A stretch of DNA of 28,968 nucleotides from positions 326,230 through 355,197 of the forward strand of contig JBNGIO010006356.1 in assembly GCA_049999805.1 (NCBI GenBank), given 5' to 3'. The notes under the pieces were generated by a model. The model was not told where the DNA came from and ran no database searches. It saw only the letters and a program-made list of their open reading frames with translations. This stretch comes from Folioceros fuciformis. Taxonomy: Eukaryota; Anthocerotophyta; Anthocerotopsida; Anthocerotales. A program made the position numbers and the translations under genes. Of this stretch, positions 1 through 8,810 are shown in pieces; within the stretch, counting starts at the first letter, position 1; each line of letters starts with the position of its first letter.

Positions 1-419
1 GTACACCCTCAGTTCTGGTCCTCAACATTTTTGTTTTGACCTTATTCACCCGCCAATCCTCCATCTCTAATGGAGGCTCTTTCCACGGTTTATTTCTCTC
101 TCTGAGATTATAACGACCTCGTGTTTCAGCTGCAGGAACCTCCTCAACAATGGGTATGTCACCATCTACTTCAGCATGCATATCAACTTCAACTTGCTGG
201 TTCAAACCAGAGTCATCCACAGAAGTGCTGTCCAGTTCACCATCGTCAGGTTCAAGTGCGAAAGTTTCAGCATCTTCTTCAAAGTAACAAACTTCCACAT
301 CTGTTGGTTCAGCATTCTCTCCTGCAGGGGACCACTCCAAGACATCTTCGTCCTCATTGTCAGGCTGATCCACTACCCCACCATCAAGATTGGGGCTGTA
401 AGACTGTACTTGATGGTTT
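1..419 (-). pseudogene. Copia polyprotein: acidic linker between integrase and reverse transcriptase (frameshifted, partial)
   Basis: On the minus strand, a frame different from the integrase frame stays open from about 419 to the window edge. It encodes a strongly acidic stretch rich in Asp and Glu that ends with the basic patch RGRYNLRERNKP. A basic patch like this commonly stands just before the RT domain in copia polyproteins. The integrase frame stops at 384-386, so a one-base insertion or deletion somewhere near 384-420 separates the two. The RT itself is not in the window. Confidence 0.7.
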
Positions 420-863
420 TAACAAGCTCTTTTCATCAAAGATAACACTTCTTGCATGACTCACGACCCGTGACAAAGGGTCATATAGTTTGTATGCTTT
501 TATACCATCAGTATACCCAATAAAAATTAACTTCTGAGCTCTGTCATGCAGCTTGGTCCTACGCTTGGGTTTGGGAACGAAGGCATACGCAGGTGAACCA
601 AAGATCCTTAAATGTTGGACAGCAGGCTTCCGACCCCACCATGCCTCGAACGGAGTAGTACCAGGTAACACTCGAGTTGGCAGCCTGTTTAGTAAATAGT
701 TGGCAGTGTTGATTGCCTCACCCCAATAATGCCGAGGCAGACGTGCTTGCTTGAGCAGGGCTCGTGCTGTCTCCTGAAGGAGCTGGTTCTTCTTCTTAGC
801 TACGCCATTGAGTTGTGCAGTGTACGGGACAGTCAGCTGTCGTTGGATGCCAAGACTCCGGCA
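384..863 (-). pseudogene. Copia integrase, C-terminal half (after an in-frame stop)
   Basis: Continues the integrase frame after the TAA at 864-866. It reads through the end of the rve core (VPYTAQLNGVAKKKN), the region with HYWGEAINTANYLLNRLP, and the copia C-terminal block containing HLRIFGSPAYAFVP and FIGYTDGIKAYKLYDP. In active copia integrases the third catalytic residue is the Glu of the NGVAER-like motif. Here that position reads Lys (NGVAKKKN), so the DDE triad is broken apart from the stop codon. The frame ends at 384. Confidence 0.85.
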
Positions 864-2084
864 TTAAGCAGTGAACTCTCCTGAGGTATATTCCCCACCA
901 TTGTCGGATCGAAGGCATCTCAGACTGCGACCATGATGGCGCTCTCCTAACTGCAAATACTCCTTGAAATGTTGCAGGGTCTCACTTTTATGCTTAAGAA
1001 TATACAGCATGCAATAACGAGTGCAGTCATCAATGAAGGTCAGGAAAAATGAGCCACCACCAATCGAAGGTACAGAGATGGGACCACAAATGTCCGAGTG
1101 CACAAGCTCCAAGGGGACTACAGCCCGATGTGCTCCTGATTTATCACAAGGTAACTCATGATGCTTGCCATAAATGCAAGCCTCGCACAGGGGCAAATCC
1201 CCCACTTGTCCTGGAATCCCATCTGAATATAATGTGCTGTTGGTCATGGCCAGGAGTTTGTTTCCATGCGGATGCCCACAGTGTAAATGCCAGACAGTTG
1301 CAACTTCTTCTGGAGACAAGTTCCCACTAATGCCTGCAACGTGCAGCTCAGGTAACCTGCTCCCTAACAGGCTAAGTTGATAAATGTCATTAACAGGGTA
1401 GCCTTCCGCAACAGCAACTCGCGGATCTCTACTCTCAACTATCGTGCATTTATCATCCTTGAACATGACGTGCATGGGTAGGTCAGATGTCAACTTGCGT
1501 ACTGACAGCAAGTTTTTCGTGACCGCAGGTACGTGCAGAACATCTGCCAAATCCAAACTTCTGCCATGATGCAACTTCAAAGTTACTTTACCAGTCCCAA
1601 GAATAGGTAAAGTGCTCTCATCTCCCAACATTACTGACTGCGCTTCATTGTACGGTGTATAGTCACTGAAGCATGATTTGTTATGGCAGATGTGCGCAGA
1701 GGCACCAGAATCAATAAACCAGTCTGGAGTTCGAAATCCAGACGTGGTGAGGCACACTGTCAAAATAACTTGTGCAGGTTTCTTCTTCGGTGCATTCACA
1801 GCATGTGCCTCAGGCACCCCAGCAGCACCCTCCTTCCTAGGCTCTCCAGCCTTCTTTTTACGGCAATCACGTGCCCAATGACCAGGTATTCCGCACCAGT
1901 TGCAATTACTTGTCCTCTTTGGATTGTTAGAGCTCTGTCCAGGTCCAGTTGACCTGCCCCCTCGACTAGCATTCCATGAACCTCCTATGCCTCTTATAAA
2001 GGGTTTACCCCTACCAGCAAACAGGACTTGCTGACCCTGTGTCTGCTGCCTTCCAGGTCTAGAGGCCAGCCGTGTGGCTTCCTC
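864..2084 (-). pseudogene. Copia gag zinc knuckle, protease and integrase N-terminal half
   Basis: Open on the minus strand from just after the TAG at 2085-2087 to a TAA at 864-866. In order: an RG-rich linker; a CCHC zinc knuckle (CNWCGIPGHWARDC, about 1880-1930); an aspartic protease with the active-site motif WFIDSGASAHIC; the gag-pre-integrase zinc module with HLHCGHPHG and CEACIYGK; and the integrase core with the first catalytic Asp in VHSDICGP and the second in LRSDNGGEY. The third catalytic position lies beyond the stop. The frame is the same as gag upstream and integrase downstream, so the two flanking stops look like point mutations in one gag-pol ORF. Confidence 0.9.
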
Positions 2085-2921
2085 CTACAGCATGGCTCCA
2101 ACAACACCGTTAAATGTCATGGACTCTGCATCTAAATTCAAGGCCTTTGAGATTCTTGCTTCGACCTTTGCCATGGCCTGCTGGCCAGTGACAAACGGAC
2201 CATAACTTGGAGGTAATGAGCTCAGCAGCCTGCATGCTGCCTCATAATCCGTGACTTTCACTCCTGTAGAGCTCAACTTAGCACGTGCAATGCGAAATCT
2301 TGCAATGTAGTGCTCAACCGACTCACCCTCTGTCATGCGCAGGCTGTGATATCGTTCAGACACAGACATAGATGCAGCCATGTCGTGGGAGGCAAACATC
2401 ATTGCCAGATGATCCCACATGTCTTTTGCTGTGTCACCTCGACCATCAGAGGCCTGCCTCAGCATCTCAGGGGCCAGGCCTGACCTGATGAGATTCTTGG
2501 CTTTGATGTCTCCAAGTGCCCACACTGGATAATCTGCTGAAGTTACTGCAGGTTTTTCTACATCTCCATTCACCCCTGCCCACAGGTTCTTTTCCTCCAG
2601 AGCTCCTTGCATTCTCATTACCCATATATCATACTCGCTGCCAGTGACCAGTCTGTCCTTCTCTTTAAATCCTCTGCTGGTCAGTGCCTGCAGGGCTGAG
2701 AGCATGTCCTCTCTCGCTTTGTCTTCATCACCCATTTTTAAGTTTCTATACCACTTATAGTCTTCGTGTGAATAATGTGTGTTCACCGAGGCACGATCAG
2801 AGGCAGCATCAACCTGAGTGTTCAGGTCATCATTATCCTCACTGAAGTCGTAGAGTCCTACCTCCTGAGCTAGTCTCCTTAACTATTCAGGTGTTGTATA
2901 CGAAATCTCCTGATCACTCAT
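2085..2921 (-). pseudogene. Copia gag, capsid part (two in-frame stops)
   Basis: The likely start is ATG at 2919-2921 (MSDQEISYTTPE), interrupted by TAG at codon 13 (2883-2885) and ended by TAG at 2085-2087. The capsid region has the usual copia gag features: a Trp-rich start (YDIWVMRMQGALEEKNLW), a DIKAKNLIRSGLAPEML-type segment, MWDHLAMMFASHD, and SVEHYIARFRIARAKL before LLSSLPPSYGPF, similar to the UBN2/retrotran_gag family. The next ATG after the first stop is far downstream, so the early TAG probably removes normal translation. The zinc knuckle follows in the same frame after the second stop. Confidence 0.85.
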
Positions 2922-2924
2922 AGA

Positions 2925-3473
2925 TCAGCAGCTCCCATCATGAGCTGAATCAGCTTGCTTTGACTGACACACTACATAGGTTGGATGACCCTGCTTGGAC
3001 TGACTCGTCTGAGCGGCTCTCTCGTTTTCTTGCCAATTTGGCTTCATGATAACAAATATTTTCAAGTCAATTTGTTTCAAGTGTTCTTCTAACCTGGCAA
3101 TATTGTCTGTCAAGGTATCTAAGGTGGTGAGAATGTGCTGGGTACGACAGAGGGCTGTACTCTTAATGTTATCAAGTCTTTGGGTCAAGTGGTGGACAGC
3201 AACTGCAAGGGATTCGTTTGATTCTCTGGCAGGTTGAGGAAAACGTTGTGGTGTGACACGATCTCTGAAAACAAACTGGTTTCTATTCTGGAGTGACCTA
3301 CGATGGGCATGGATACTAGGATTGGCTATTGCTAGCTCAGGAATTCTATTTAAAAGATCTCTCCAGTCAGGACGACCTTGTCTACTAGGGGAAATATTAG
3401 TGACCTCATACGGGGGGACAGGATGGTAAGTTCGTGACTCCGCTCCTTTGTTCCTCCTACGACGGTATGCCAT
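2925..3473 (-). CDS. Leader ORF of element 1 upstream of gag, 182 aa, unknown function
   Basis: An ATG-started ORF (MAYRRRRNKGAES) lies between the primer site and gag of element 1, and its stop codon falls only a few bases before the gag ATG. The protein begins with a basic cluster and has a Pro-rich segment (YHPVPPYEV). At about residues 90-140 it has a Leu/Ile-rich stretch (LTTLDTLTDNIARLEEHLK) that could form a coiled coil. I do not recognise a family. It may be a translated accessory protein, an old N-terminal part of gag, or chance. A minority of LTR elements have extra ORFs, but they are more often reported downstream of pol. It is intact although gag-pol behind it is broken. Confidence 0.4.
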   Translation of the reverse strand: MAYRRRRNKGAESRTYHPVPPYEVTNISPSRQGRPDWRDLLNRIPELAIANPSIHAHRRSLQNRNQFVFRDRVTPQRFPQPARESNESLAVAVHHLTQRLDNIKSTALCRTQHILTTLDTLTDNIARLEEHLKQIDLKIFVIMKPNWQENERAAQTSQSKQGHPTYVVCQSKQADSAHDGSC

Positions 3474-3529
3474 GCAACATTCCCCACCAGTTCTAACTGC
3501 TTACTGGCTGTGCAGGTCCAGGATCAGCG

Positions 3530-3739
3530 CTAGACGCGCCTTGCAAACTTCTTGTTGAGCATGAGTCTTGCACGCTTTCGAACAGAGAAGCACCAGCGCT
3601 TGGGATACAGGGCCATGACCTCCTCTCTAGCCAGGACTGATTCAACTGCCCGCTCAATCAGAAATGCAAGCTCTGGGTTCAAGAAAGGGCGCAAGAACAT
3701 CATCCATTCAACCCACTGCTGCAGATTCAGGTAGCCCAT
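3530..3739 (-). CDS. Small leader ORF of element 1, 69 aa, unknown
   Basis: The first ATG-started ORF after the primer site of element 1 (MGYLNLQQWVEWMMFL), about 130 bases from it. The product has a hydrophobic, Trp-rich start followed by a basic C-terminus (CFSVRKRARLMLNKKFARRV). No family is recognised. It lies in a different frame from the 182-aa leader ORF, 56 bases upstream. Together the two could be parts of one frameshifted leader protein. A short chance ORF remains possible. Confidence 0.3.
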   Translation of the reverse strand: MGYLNLQQWVEWMMFLRPFLNPELAFLIERAVESVLAREEVMALYPKRWCFSVRKRARLMLNKKFARRV

Positions 3740-3867
3740 GGCAGCAGATTTCCAGGGTTGCTAACTCGTGTGCAGGGCGTTGGTGTGATCCATGGGTTTT
3801 CTGTCAAGGTGACAAGAAGCATTTGCGCCTTGCTAGAGGGCGCAGGGGTCGTAGCAACTCCTGGCCT

Positions 3868-3879
3868 GCTCTGATACCA
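3868..3879 (-). other. Primer-binding site of element 1 (initiator tRNA-Met)
   Basis: On the minus strand this reads TGGTATCAGAGC, the classic primer-binding site of plant copia elements, complementary to the 3' end of initiator tRNA-Met. It abuts the inner edge of the LTR at 3880, which fixes both the LTR boundary and the direction of element 1. Confidence 0.92.
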
Positions 3880-4144
3880 TGATGTTTTTATAGAACGATA
3901 GATTGATTAACAGCGAGCACAAGGCATGAATATTCAGCAAATAGCAACACCCTCGCGTGTGTGTGCGTGAGAGACATAGTTGTAGCGGTTAGTTAGTTCT
4001 TGGTACGTAACTATCTTGTAGTTGTAACTACCATGTAACCCTATTTACTCGAAACGAAAACTACATTAATATATTTATTTATATGTTTTATACCTAATAT
4101 ATATATAAACCTAATTAGGAGGTGTGAACCTAATCTATCCAACA
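3880..4144 (-). repeat. 5' LTR of element 1 (265 bp)
   Basis: On the minus strand it starts TGTTGGATAG and ends ACATCA directly before the primer site, giving canonical TG...CA ends. It is AT-rich near its start, with TATATATATA and a GTATAAAA box that would suit a promoter. The partner LTR lies outside the window, so the outer boundary (4144) rests on the TG end alone. The 5 bp outside it (CAAGT, 4145-4149) would be the target duplication, unconfirmed. Confidence 0.75.
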
Positions 4145-4175
4145 CAAGTTTCCAACTTCATCCTCATGGCCGACA

Positions 4176-4180
4176 TACAT
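4176..4180 (+). repeat. Target site duplication, left copy (TACAT)
   Basis: TACAT immediately precedes the left LTR of element 2 and is repeated exactly at 10678-10682 after the right LTR. Five base pairs is the usual copia target-duplication length. Confidence 0.88.
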
Positions 4181-4350
4181 TGAAGAAATAGTTAAATAAG
4201 ATTTTATAGTTTTATGAATAGTTAAAACAGACTAAGAAACTTGTGTATAAATGCTTTCATTTTCTGCTCAGTCAATAACCGTTTTTGTCTTTCGTGTGCT
4301 CATGTCTTCGCTTGCTATTGCTCGTGCACTTCTGATCCACGATCGCTTTA
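4181..4350 (+). repeat. 5' LTR of element 2 (170 bp)
   Basis: Starts TGAAGAAATAG and ends GATCGCTTTA, directly followed by the primer site. The termini are TG...TA rather than TG...CA. It contains the TATA-like box TGTATAAATGC at about 4241-4251. It matches the LTR at 10508-10677 over the full length without gaps, with about 13 mismatches counted by eye. Confidence 0.92.
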
Positions 4351-4362
4351 TGGTATCAGAGC
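4351..4362 (+). other. Primer-binding site of element 2 (initiator tRNA-Met)
   Basis: TGGTATCAGAGC directly abuts the LTR end at 4350. It is identical to the site of element 1 but on the opposite strand, and would prime minus-strand DNA synthesis from initiator tRNA-Met. Confidence 0.93.
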
Positions 4363-4931
4363 TGTAGGTAATCTATACGAGCATCCATGTGCGACAAGGC
4401 ACGATGCCTAAGAGAGGATAGCCTCATAGGTGTCTAGGAGGAAGGTCTACATAGACACAGGGATTTCCTTCCCCGCAGTGACGGGTTTCATCTACTCGAG
4501 TTGCCAGGCGAACGACAACACATCTGCTTTCCGGCAACCCGCTTTGCAACACGCAGCCTGCCCTAACAGCTCAAGGCGCAGCGTGAGCCCATCATCCTTC
4601 TCTTGCAGACATGCATCAATAATTCCTCCAGTTGTTCCTGCATCGCAATTCAGGCGGTGCCTGGACAAACAGGCTAAGGAAATTGAAGCCCTCATTGGTT
4701 GCGCCAAAATTCGTGATTTGCTGGATTTGGTTGATTTACTGCCGGCATCACTTAGCTTTATCTCAGATGCCAAACCCATCAGAATGCTTTGCACATCTAG
4801 CCTGTAGAATTCCAAAGGTCGGGCCGAAACCGTGGCCCAAAGGAACTTCGCACTTGTACGGACGTGTAGTGAGGCTCCCACATGTCGCGAGAGCGCGACT
4901 CGTCACTGACTTGCATTTGAGCTTTGCTGTG
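4363..4931 (+). other. Leader of element 2 with one open frame (4430-4807)
   Basis: About 570 bases lie between the primer site and the gag ATG. They hold an ATG-started frame of 125 codons at 4430-4807 (MSRRKVYIDTG...), with no recognised domain and a Leu-rich end (IRDLLDLVDLLPASLSF). Another frame runs open through 4632 into gag. Neither can be assigned a function, and the 125-codon frame may be chance. Its position matches the leader ORFs of element 1, but I see no clear sequence similarity between them. Confidence 0.4.
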
Positions 4932-5889
4932 ATGCCGCCTAGGAGACAGCAGGCGCCTCCTTCTGATGACGAAATTGACATAGATGCTGGTGGCATCGTT
5001 CATCCAAATCCAGACATTGATTCACATCCTGTTGTTGAAGAACGGTTCAGGCGCCCTCAAGAGCCCACTGCTGGGAATCGCGATGGCAGACGACGAGAAG
5101 GTGTAGGCGTTCCCCCTCGTCACCAGCAGCCTGAGCAGGAGATTGATCTCAAGCAAACTACACAGCAGTCTGGTACTGCTACCTCGACGATCACAAATTC
5201 TGCAGCGATGACGTCCTCATCAACGGGGGCATCCTCATCACCCATGGCGGCTCTTCCTCACTCAGCCCTGAAGATCGAATTCAAGGACAAGGATCATTTC
5301 AACAAAAACGATTACAACTCTTGGTCAATGAGATTGAGTAGATTCTGAAGGAAATGAGCTAATGATAGTTGTCGATGGGAGTGAGGTTTGCCCTGCTGTA
5401 CAGCCAGCTAACGCAACGGCCGTTGCAGCAACTAATGCTGCAGACATCCTCACCTAGAAGGGCTCATTCCATCCTCATAGCGTTCTTGGATAGAAACATG
5501 TTGCCCCACACCTTGGGTGTTGACACCTCTGCAGCTGTGTGGATAGTTTTAGTCAAATTTATAAGGACAAGAGCAGTGCATCTCAGGTATTTGCACACAA
5601 GGATTTTTATGTCATGAGGATGAAGGATAACGAATCTGTGGAGTCCTACATTAATCGTTTCCAGACAGCATGTGCTACTTTGGCTTATTGTGGCACAATC
5701 CTTACTGAGGAACAAGCTGGAACAAGTCTACTTGCATCCTTACCTGAAGGCTACAGTCATTTCATGAGTTCCCAATTTGCCAGATCCTCAGCTACAACCG
5801 TAGGAGGATTCCCGACCCTAACTCTAGAAGAATTATTTGGTGCTTTGTTGGTAGAGGAACGTACTAAGAGTATTCACAAAAGCAAATAA
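4932..5889 (+). pseudogene. Copia gag of element 2, capsid part (broken)
   Basis: The likely start is ATG 4932 (MPPRRQQAPPSDDE). The N-terminal 130 or so residues are hydrophilic and Ser/Thr/Gln-rich and lead into the copia gag start (FKDKDHFNKNDYNSWSMRL). The frame stops at 5346-5348. Recognisable gag continues in other frames with more stops and resumes as a clean frame from 5539 to 5889. That part contains MKDNESVESYINRFQTACAT and LLASLPEGYSHFM, the conserved C-terminal capsid region. There are several stops and at least one frameshift between 5340 and 5540. Confidence 0.85.
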
Positions 5890-6204
5890 GGTGCACACCA
5901 ACATTCCAGAGTTCTCTTTTCTGGCCGAGGCAAAGGGAGTTTCCGTGGACAAGGCCGTGGTGGACAAGGACGAGGTGGCTATCCAATAGCCAAGCAACCC
6001 AACCTCCAAAGGAAGACCTTTACATATAACTGGTGTAAGGTTCCAGGCCATTATGAGAGGGATTGTAGAAAGAAGCGTGCTGGTGAACCACGCAAGGAAG
6101 GCAATCTACCAGAATCAAATTTGGCTACAACCAAGCCACCTATAACTGCTAATTCCCCTTCCATCCTAGCTGTATGTTTGGTGTCAATCCAAATATAGTT
6201 TGAT
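5890..6204 (+). pseudogene. RGG-rich linker and damaged zinc knuckle of element 2
   Basis: In the gag frame after the TAA at 5887-5889: a Gly/Arg-rich stretch (FRGQGRGGQGRGG) and then YNWCKVPGHYERDC. The first Cys of the CX2CX4HX4C knuckle is Tyr here, while the other Cys and His positions remain; element 1 keeps CNWC at the same place. The segment ends with a TAG shortly before the protease. Confidence 0.8.
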
Positions 6205-6696
6205 ATGTGGTTTTTAGATTCGGGGGCCACCAGCCATATCTGCTTTGATAGGCATGCTTTTCGTGATTTTGTGCCTTCTTCTGATAACCACTACTTCGTT
6301 TTGTTAGGAGACAATAGTGGTCTTTTCATTAAGGGCTCGAGTTCAATCACGATTGAGATACCTAATTCAGACATCATGATTCTTATAGGTGTACTTTTTG
6401 TCCCAACCATGACTAAAAACTTAATGTCTGTCATTAAACTAGCCGAGGAACACTCTTGTAGGATTTGCTTTGACCATACAGGCTGTTCCATCTCTAGCAT
6501 ACCCAGTTGCGATGAAATTTTCTCTGGCACTCTTTATAATGACTTGTATCTCTTGAATGTAAGAACCCTGCCACAACAGAGCACTGTTCAGGTCAGTCAA
6601 CCTACATCTCTCTCCCCTACTCAACTTTGGCAGTGCCGACTAGGGCATGTTAATTTTCAGCGCCTTTCTCTGTTAGTGAACAACACATCCTTTTGA
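6205..6696 (+). pseudogene. Copia aspartic protease and pre-integrase region of element 2
   Basis: Opens with MWFLDSGATSHIC, whose DSG is the active-site motif of copia proteases, followed by the LLGDNSG and FVPTMTKNLMSVIKL segments typical of the domain. The end has the His pair of the gag-pre-integrase zinc module (WQCRLGHVNFQRL). It stops with TGA at 6694-6696, but the reading continues in the same frame into integrase. In the continuation the CxxC half of the zinc module reads FDSC, so its first Cys appears lost. Confidence 0.9.
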
Positions 6697-7629
6697 GATT
6701 CCTTGTCTTTTCCCTTTGACAACCAGGCATTTTTTGACTCGTGTCAAGTAAGTAAAGCCATCTCCCAGCCATTTAGAGATCAAAATCTGTCTAGAGCTCC
6801 TAGTCTCCTTCATACAGTCCATAGTGACCTTTGTGGACCCATGTCCACAGCATCATTTGGTGGTGCCCATTACTTTCTAACATTTATTGATAGGTGGAGC
6901 CGCTACTGTATAGTTTATGTGCTCCACAGCAAAAGTGATACTTTCAGTTGTTTTCAAGATTTTGTCACCAAGGCACAGAGGCAGATAGGCTGTAAGCTCA
7001 AGATTTTCCGATCTGATAATGGTGGAGAATACACTAGTAATGCTTTTTCGGATTTTTGTTCTTTAGAGGGAGTGATCCATCAGTTCTCTGTGCCATATAC
7101 CCCGGCACAAAATGCCTTTGCTGAACGAAATATGACTCTTTAGGAAGCCACACTTTCTAGCTTATCTTTCGTTGGTTTAACTCGTGGCTATTGGGCTAAG
7201 GCACTTGTTGCTGCGAATTATGTTCAGAACTGACTCCCTACGAAGGAACTTGGTCTCATCACCCCCTATGAACGATGGACAGGCAAGAAGCCTCGCATCA
7301 CTCATTTGCGGATTTTTGGCAGCCTGGCATATGCCCTTGTTCCTTCTCAATTTCGCAGCAAGCTGGACCCCAAAGCTGCAAGGCATATTTTCGTTGGTTA
7401 TGCTGAAGATGTGAAGGGCTATAAGCTATTTGATCCCAGCACAAGGCAGCTGTCATATTCTCGCAGCATCATCTTTCATGAGCATGCTTTGTTGAGAAGA
7501 TATGACATTTTGCTTTCTCCCTCTTCTGCACGTCTACCAACCACAATTCATGGTGTAGATGATGACATGGATTATGCTGCTGACACGGACACTGATGTTT
7601 CCACCTTTGATTTGAAGATTCAGCTGTAG
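6697..7629 (+). pseudogene. Copia integrase of element 2
   Basis: The core has VHSDLCGPMS (first Asp), FRSDNGGEYTS (second Asp) and PYTPAQNAFAERN (Glu kept), so the DDE residues survive. Stops follow at 7141-7143 (TAG) and 7231-7233 (TGA). A frameshift then leads to the C-terminal block with HLRIFGSLAYALVP and FVGYAEDVKGYKLFDP, which ends at 7627-7629. Element 1 has the same two blocks with different residues. Confidence 0.9.
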
Positions 7630-8104
7630 GCTCAACTCCTTCAGCTTCACGGGGGCCCCACATGCAGTCACAGTCATCACCTTCTGAATCAGATGAGTTG
7701 GTCTTATCTCCCATTGCTGCACCTGTTCCTGTTGTTGAACTTGTAGCAGTTGACTCCTAAGTCACTCTTGAGCCTACTCTCGCTGAACCTTCAGCTGATG
7801 ATGAAAATGAAACCTATGTTGCACCTCCTTTCAGTGCTACCTCCGAACCGGCAATTGTAGCGGAACCCGTTCCATCTGTAGAAGTTGCTCCTAATCCTGC
7901 AAAAGATGTTCCCCTTAGATGTTCCTTTCGTCTTCGTAGACCTATGCATGAGTGGTTTGACCCTTCTTTCCAAGTTGGCCTTGTTGTGTTGGACTCTAAT
8001 TTTGCAACTGCTCTTAGTGTAATAAACTTGCAAGAGCGTGACCATGAGGCATGACCTAAAAAACGCAAGGAGCACACACAAGAAAGTTCATATCAAGAAG
8101 AAAG
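7630..8104 (+). pseudogene. Acidic linker between integrase and RT, element 2
   Basis: The frame that begins just after 7629 encodes a Ser/Pro/Glu-rich stretch, with a TAA at about 7758 and a TGA at about 8054, and includes RCSFRLRRPMHEWF, the basic patch that usually precedes RT. Its end (SVINLQERDHEA) is close to the RT start, from which it is separated by an AT-rich insert. Confidence 0.65.
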
Positions 8105-8262
8105 GTGTTAAAATACAGAAAGAGTTTTGTAACCGTTTTAGTGAACAAACCCTAATTCAAACTTAAACCAATAACGGTTCATAGCTGGATGGGTAGCTAG
8201 TTAGGGCTGCTATGATATATAATAATAATATATCTTAATATAGTGCCTCCTCCTCCTTAGGT
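8105..8262 (+). other. AT-rich insert between linker and RT of element 2
   Basis: About 150 bases with no coding similarity stand where the polyprotein should run directly into RT. They contain a short inverted repeat (AACCGTT and AACGGTT, about 40 bases apart) and the near-palindrome GATATATAATAATAATATAT. The end (CCTCCTCCTCCTTAG) resembles a splice acceptor. However, joining across the apparent donor (AAAG|GTGTTA) would give an immediate stop in the upstream frame, so an intron is not well supported. It could be a small solo LTR or MITE relic. Its origin is unknown. Confidence 0.45.
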
Positions 8263-8683
8263 GAACCTACCACATTCAAGGAGGACATTGAGGGTCCAGA
8301 ATCCATGTTTTGGAAGGCTACCATAGACTCTGAATATAATTCTCTTATATCTAATGGTACTTGGAAGCTTGTGAACTTGCCCTAGGGTCGCAAACCTATC
8401 TCATGTAAGTGAGTATTTAAGAAGAAGCTTAACAGATGGTAGCGTGGGCCGATATAAGGCAAGGCTTGTTGCCAAAGGATACAGCCAAGTTGCTGGTTTG
8501 GATTACAATGAGACGTTTGCTCCTGTGGTAAAATCTACTTCTGTAGGATCTTACTATCTTTGGCAGCACATTATGGACTACATGTCCACCAGCTCGACGT
8601 GAAGACGGCTTTTCTCAACGGCTCACTTAAAGAGGAAATTTATATGCAGCAGCCAGAAGGCTATCAAGTAGATAAGGATAAAT

Positions 8684-8726
8684 TGTGTTTGCTACTTAAA
8701 ACAAAGTGTGTTTGCTACTTAAAACA
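8684..8726 (+). repeat. Direct duplication in RT (20 bp repeated, 23-bp period)
   Basis: The 20-base string TGTGTTTGCTACTTAAAACA occurs at 8684-8703 and again at 8707-8726. A single copy restores the expected reading into the LHGLKQ motif, so one copy is extra. The 23-base addition shifts the frame. Confidence 0.95.
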
Positions 8727-8810
8727 CTTCATGGCCTCAAGCAATTCAGTAGAGCCTGGAATGAAACATTTCATTCTTTACTAATTGAGTTAGGATTCAT
8801 CTGTTTAGAT

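Larger units (their letters stand above)
1..4144 (-). mobile_element. Ty1/copia retrotransposon, element 1, 5' part (cut by window edge)
   Basis: Minus-strand LTR retrotransposon. In transcription order it has an LTR (3880-4144), a tRNA primer site (3868-3879), a leader with two small ORFs, gag, a CCHC zinc knuckle, aspartic protease, integrase, and the acidic linker that precedes reverse transcriptase. The order protease then integrase before RT defines Ty1/copia (Pseudoviridae-type). RT, RNase H and the second LTR would lie left of position 1. The gag-protease-integrase frame is one continuous frame interrupted by only three stops (2883-2885 TAG, 2085-2087 TAG, 864-866 TAA) plus a frameshift near 400-420, so the copy is inactive but less decayed than element 2. 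Confidence 0.93.

Noticed and set aside
4145-4175. Nesting of element 2 inside element 1
   Set aside because: The target duplication of element 2 lies outside the LTR of element 1, and no part of element 1 reappears after 10682 that I can see.
8105-8262. True intron within copia pol
   Set aside because: The apparent GT...AG junction would create an immediate stop in the upstream frame, so splicing would not restore the polyprotein.
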